From the NCBI GenBank assembly GCA_032000125.1, contig DAMALH010000023.1:1-64000 (forward strand): DNA of 64,000 nt, read 5' to 3'. The notes below the pieces were generated by a model. The model made no database searches, was not told the DNA's origin, and saw nothing but the letters and a program-made list of their open reading frames with translations. A program made the position numbers and the translations under genes. This DNA is from Dryocola sp032000125 (GTDB lineage: Bacteria > Pseudomonadota > Gammaproteobacteria > Enterobacterales > Enterobacteriaceae). Shown piece by piece: positions 62,466 to 64,000 of this stretch; position 1 is the stretch's first letter; the number at the start of each line of letters is the position of its first letter.

Positions 62466-64000
62466 GTGCCAAGAATCCGTAAGTTATATCTGGCGAGTTT
62501 ATGCCTGGCAAGCACGTGTGCTGGCGCAGCCAGCGTGCGATTACAGGTCGAAGGACTAACGGGAGAGCTGCAAAAAAACGTCCGTGCGCAGCTTTCTACC
62601 ATTCAAAGTGACGAAGTGACGCCGGATCGGCGTTTTCAGGCCCGCGTGGATGATGCCATACGCAACGGGCTTAAGGCGCTTGGCTACTATGAGCCAACCA
62701 TCAATTTCGATTTGCTTCCCCCGCCGCCAAAAGGCCGCCAGGTGCTAAGGGTGGAGGTTGAAGCCGGGCCGCCGGTGCTGATAGGCGGCACGGAGGTCAT
62801 TCTTCGGGGAGGCGCGCGCAACGACCAGGATTTTCTCAGTCTGCTGCGCAATCGCCCGAAAAACGGCACCACCCTCAATCATGGCGATTACGAAAAGTTT
62901 AAAAAGGGGCTGACCAGCGTCTCACTGCGCAAAGGGTACTTCGACAGCGAGTTTAAAAAGCACGAGCTTGGCGTGTCGCTTGAGCGCCGTCAGGCGTTCT
63001 GGGATATCGATTACGACAGCGGGCAGCGCTACCGCTTTGGCGATGTCACCTTTGAAGGCTCGCAAATCCGCGAAGAGTATCTGCAAAATCTGGTGCCGTT
63101 TAAAGAAGGTGATTACTACCAGTCGCGTGACCTGGCCGAGCTGAACCGGCGTTTATCCGCCACGGGCTGGTTTAACTCGGTGGTCGTGGCGCCAGAATTT
63201 GCTAAGGCTCGCAAAACCAAAATCCTGCCGCTGCACGGTGTTGTCTCGCCGCGTATCGAAAACACCATTGAAACCGGCGTGGGTTATTCCACTGACGTTG
63301 GCCCACGTGTGAAAGCCACATGGAAAAAGCCCTGGGTTAACTCTTACGGCCACAGCTTTACTACCAGTACAAGCCTTTCAGCGCCTGAGCAAGTCCTTGA
63401 TTTCAGCTATAAAGTCCCGCTGCTGAAAAATCCGCTGGAACAATACTATTTGATGCAGGGCGGCTTTAAACGTACCGATCTGAACGATACCAAATCAGAC
63501 TCAAGCACGCTTGCCGTCTCGCGCTACTGGGACTTATCAAGCGGCTGGCAGCACGCGATTAACCTGCGCTGGAGCCTCGATCACTTTACCCAGGCGGACG
63601 TTACCAATACCACCATGCTTCTTTATCCGGGCTTAAGCCTCAACCGTACCCGTTCTCGCGGCGGCCTGATGCCGACCTGGGGCGATTCGCAGCGCTATTC
63701 CATCGATTACTCCGATACCCTGTGGGGCTCGGATGTCGACTTCGTTGTGCTACAGGCGCAGAACGTTTGGATCCGCAGCCTGTTCGAAAAGCATCGCTTT
63801 GTGGTGCGTGGCAATCTGGGCTGGATTGAAACTAATGATTTTGAACGCGTCCCGCCGGATTTGCGCTTCTTCGCCGGCGGGGACCGCAGTATTCGCGGCT
63901 ACTCCTACAAATCCATCTCGCCTGAAAATGAAGACGGCAAGCTGACCGGCGCGTCAAAACTCGCCACCGGCTCGCTGGAATATCAGTACAACGTCAGCGG
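62466..64000 (+). CDS. tamA: Translocation and assembly module barrel TamA, 5' part
   Basis: Omp85-family outer-membrane protein that works with TamB in envelope assembly. GTG start at 62466 (GGAG upstream) gives signal peptide MPRIRKLYLASLCLASTCAGA, three POTRA domains (about 22-265) and the beginning of the 16-strand barrel, including the GGDRSIRGY loop-6 motif near the window edge. The frame runs open to 64000; the last part lies outside. Confidence 0.95.
   Translation, partial: MPRIRKLYLASLCLASTCAGAASVRLQVEGLTGELQKNVRAQLSTIQSDEVTPDRRFQARVDDAIRNGLKALGYYEPTINFDLLPPPPKGRQVLRVEVEAGPPVLIGGTEVILRGGARNDQDFLSLLRNRPKNGTTLNHGDYEKFKKGLTSVSLRKGYFDSEFKKHELGVSLERRQAFWDIDYDSGQRYRFGDVTFEGSQIREEYLQNLVPFKEGDYYQSRDLAELNRRLSATGWFNSVVVAPEFAKARKTKILPLHGVVSPRIENTIETGVGYSTDVGPRVKATWKKPWVNSYGHSFTTSTSLSAPEQVLDFSYKVPLLKNPLEQYYLMQGGFKRTDLNDTKSDSSTLAVSRYWDLSSGWQHAINLRWSLDHFTQADVTNTTMLLYPGLSLNRTRSRGGLMPTWGDSQRYSIDYSDTLWGSDVDFVVLQAQNVWIRSLFEKHRFVVRGNLGWIETNDFERVPPDLRFFAGGDRSIRGYSYKSISPENEDGKLTGASKLATGSLEYQYNVS

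Overview
This window is a chromosomal segment from a member of the Enterobacteriaceae. Gene order follows the E. coli 94-96 min region closely: glyV, queG, nnr, tsaE, amiB, mutL, miaA, hfq, hflX, hflK, hflC, yjeT, purA, nsrR, rnr, rlmB, aidB, yjfN, bsmA, yjfP, yjfY, rpsF, priB, rpsR, rplI, ytfB, fklB, cycA, ytfE, ytfF, qorB, qorR, cpdB, cysQ, ytfJ, ytfK, ytfL, msrA, tamA. Protein sequences are close to but clearly distinct from E. coli, so a non-Escherichia genus is likely. I cannot fix the genus from the sequence alone.

Core backbone: 1-16.4 kb holds tRNA/RNA modification, mismatch repair, Hfq, the HflKC complex, purine synthesis, NO sensing and RNase R. It opens with a cluster of DnaA boxes around a perfect IHF match in the position of E. 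coli datA. 33.8-48.7 kb carries the S6-PriB-S18-L9 operon, an FKBP isomerase, CycA, the NsrR-regulated ytfE gene, the qorB/qorR pair, CpdB/CysQ nucleotide turnover and the ytfJKL genes. 61.6-64 kb holds msrA and the start of tamA.

Accessory insertions interrupt that backbone. (1) 16.6-20.9 kb, between rnr and rlmB: a PLP lyase of the CuyA/DcyD family, an Asp/Glu-type racemase and a TauABC-like transporter, best read as uptake and desulfonation of a sulfonated amino acid such as cysteate, followed by a decayed peptide-ABC ATPase. (2) A chemoreceptor gene between aidB and yjfN. (3) 28.4-33.7 kb, in the slot where E. coli has the ula genes: three signal-less, Ig-domain-rich proteins and one MptE-like Rossmann protein, AT-rich and probably acquired. 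(4) 48.7-61.2 kb: an integrative element inserted at the 5' end of ytfL, bounded by 127-bp direct repeats, the right one broken by a 100-N assembly gap.

The integrative element carries a tyrosine integrase, an almost 1.2-kb gene-free region packed with perfect hairpins (a candidate large ornate noncoding RNA), a CI/Ner-type lysogeny switch whose S24 repressor seems to have lost its catalytic serine, a zinc-ribbon peptide, a membrane protein with an LprI-like partner, and a serine recombinase with an array of inverted TGTAGCGAT repeats next to it. Its right half is a defence island: an Mrr-type nuclease fused to a STAND NTPase, an AbiGi-like protein, a DUF4238 protein and a putAbiC-like membrane protein. 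No phage structural, packaging or replication genes are visible, so it looks like a satellite or defence-carrying genomic island rather than a prophage. Beside its right edge lies a decayed parD antitoxin gene.
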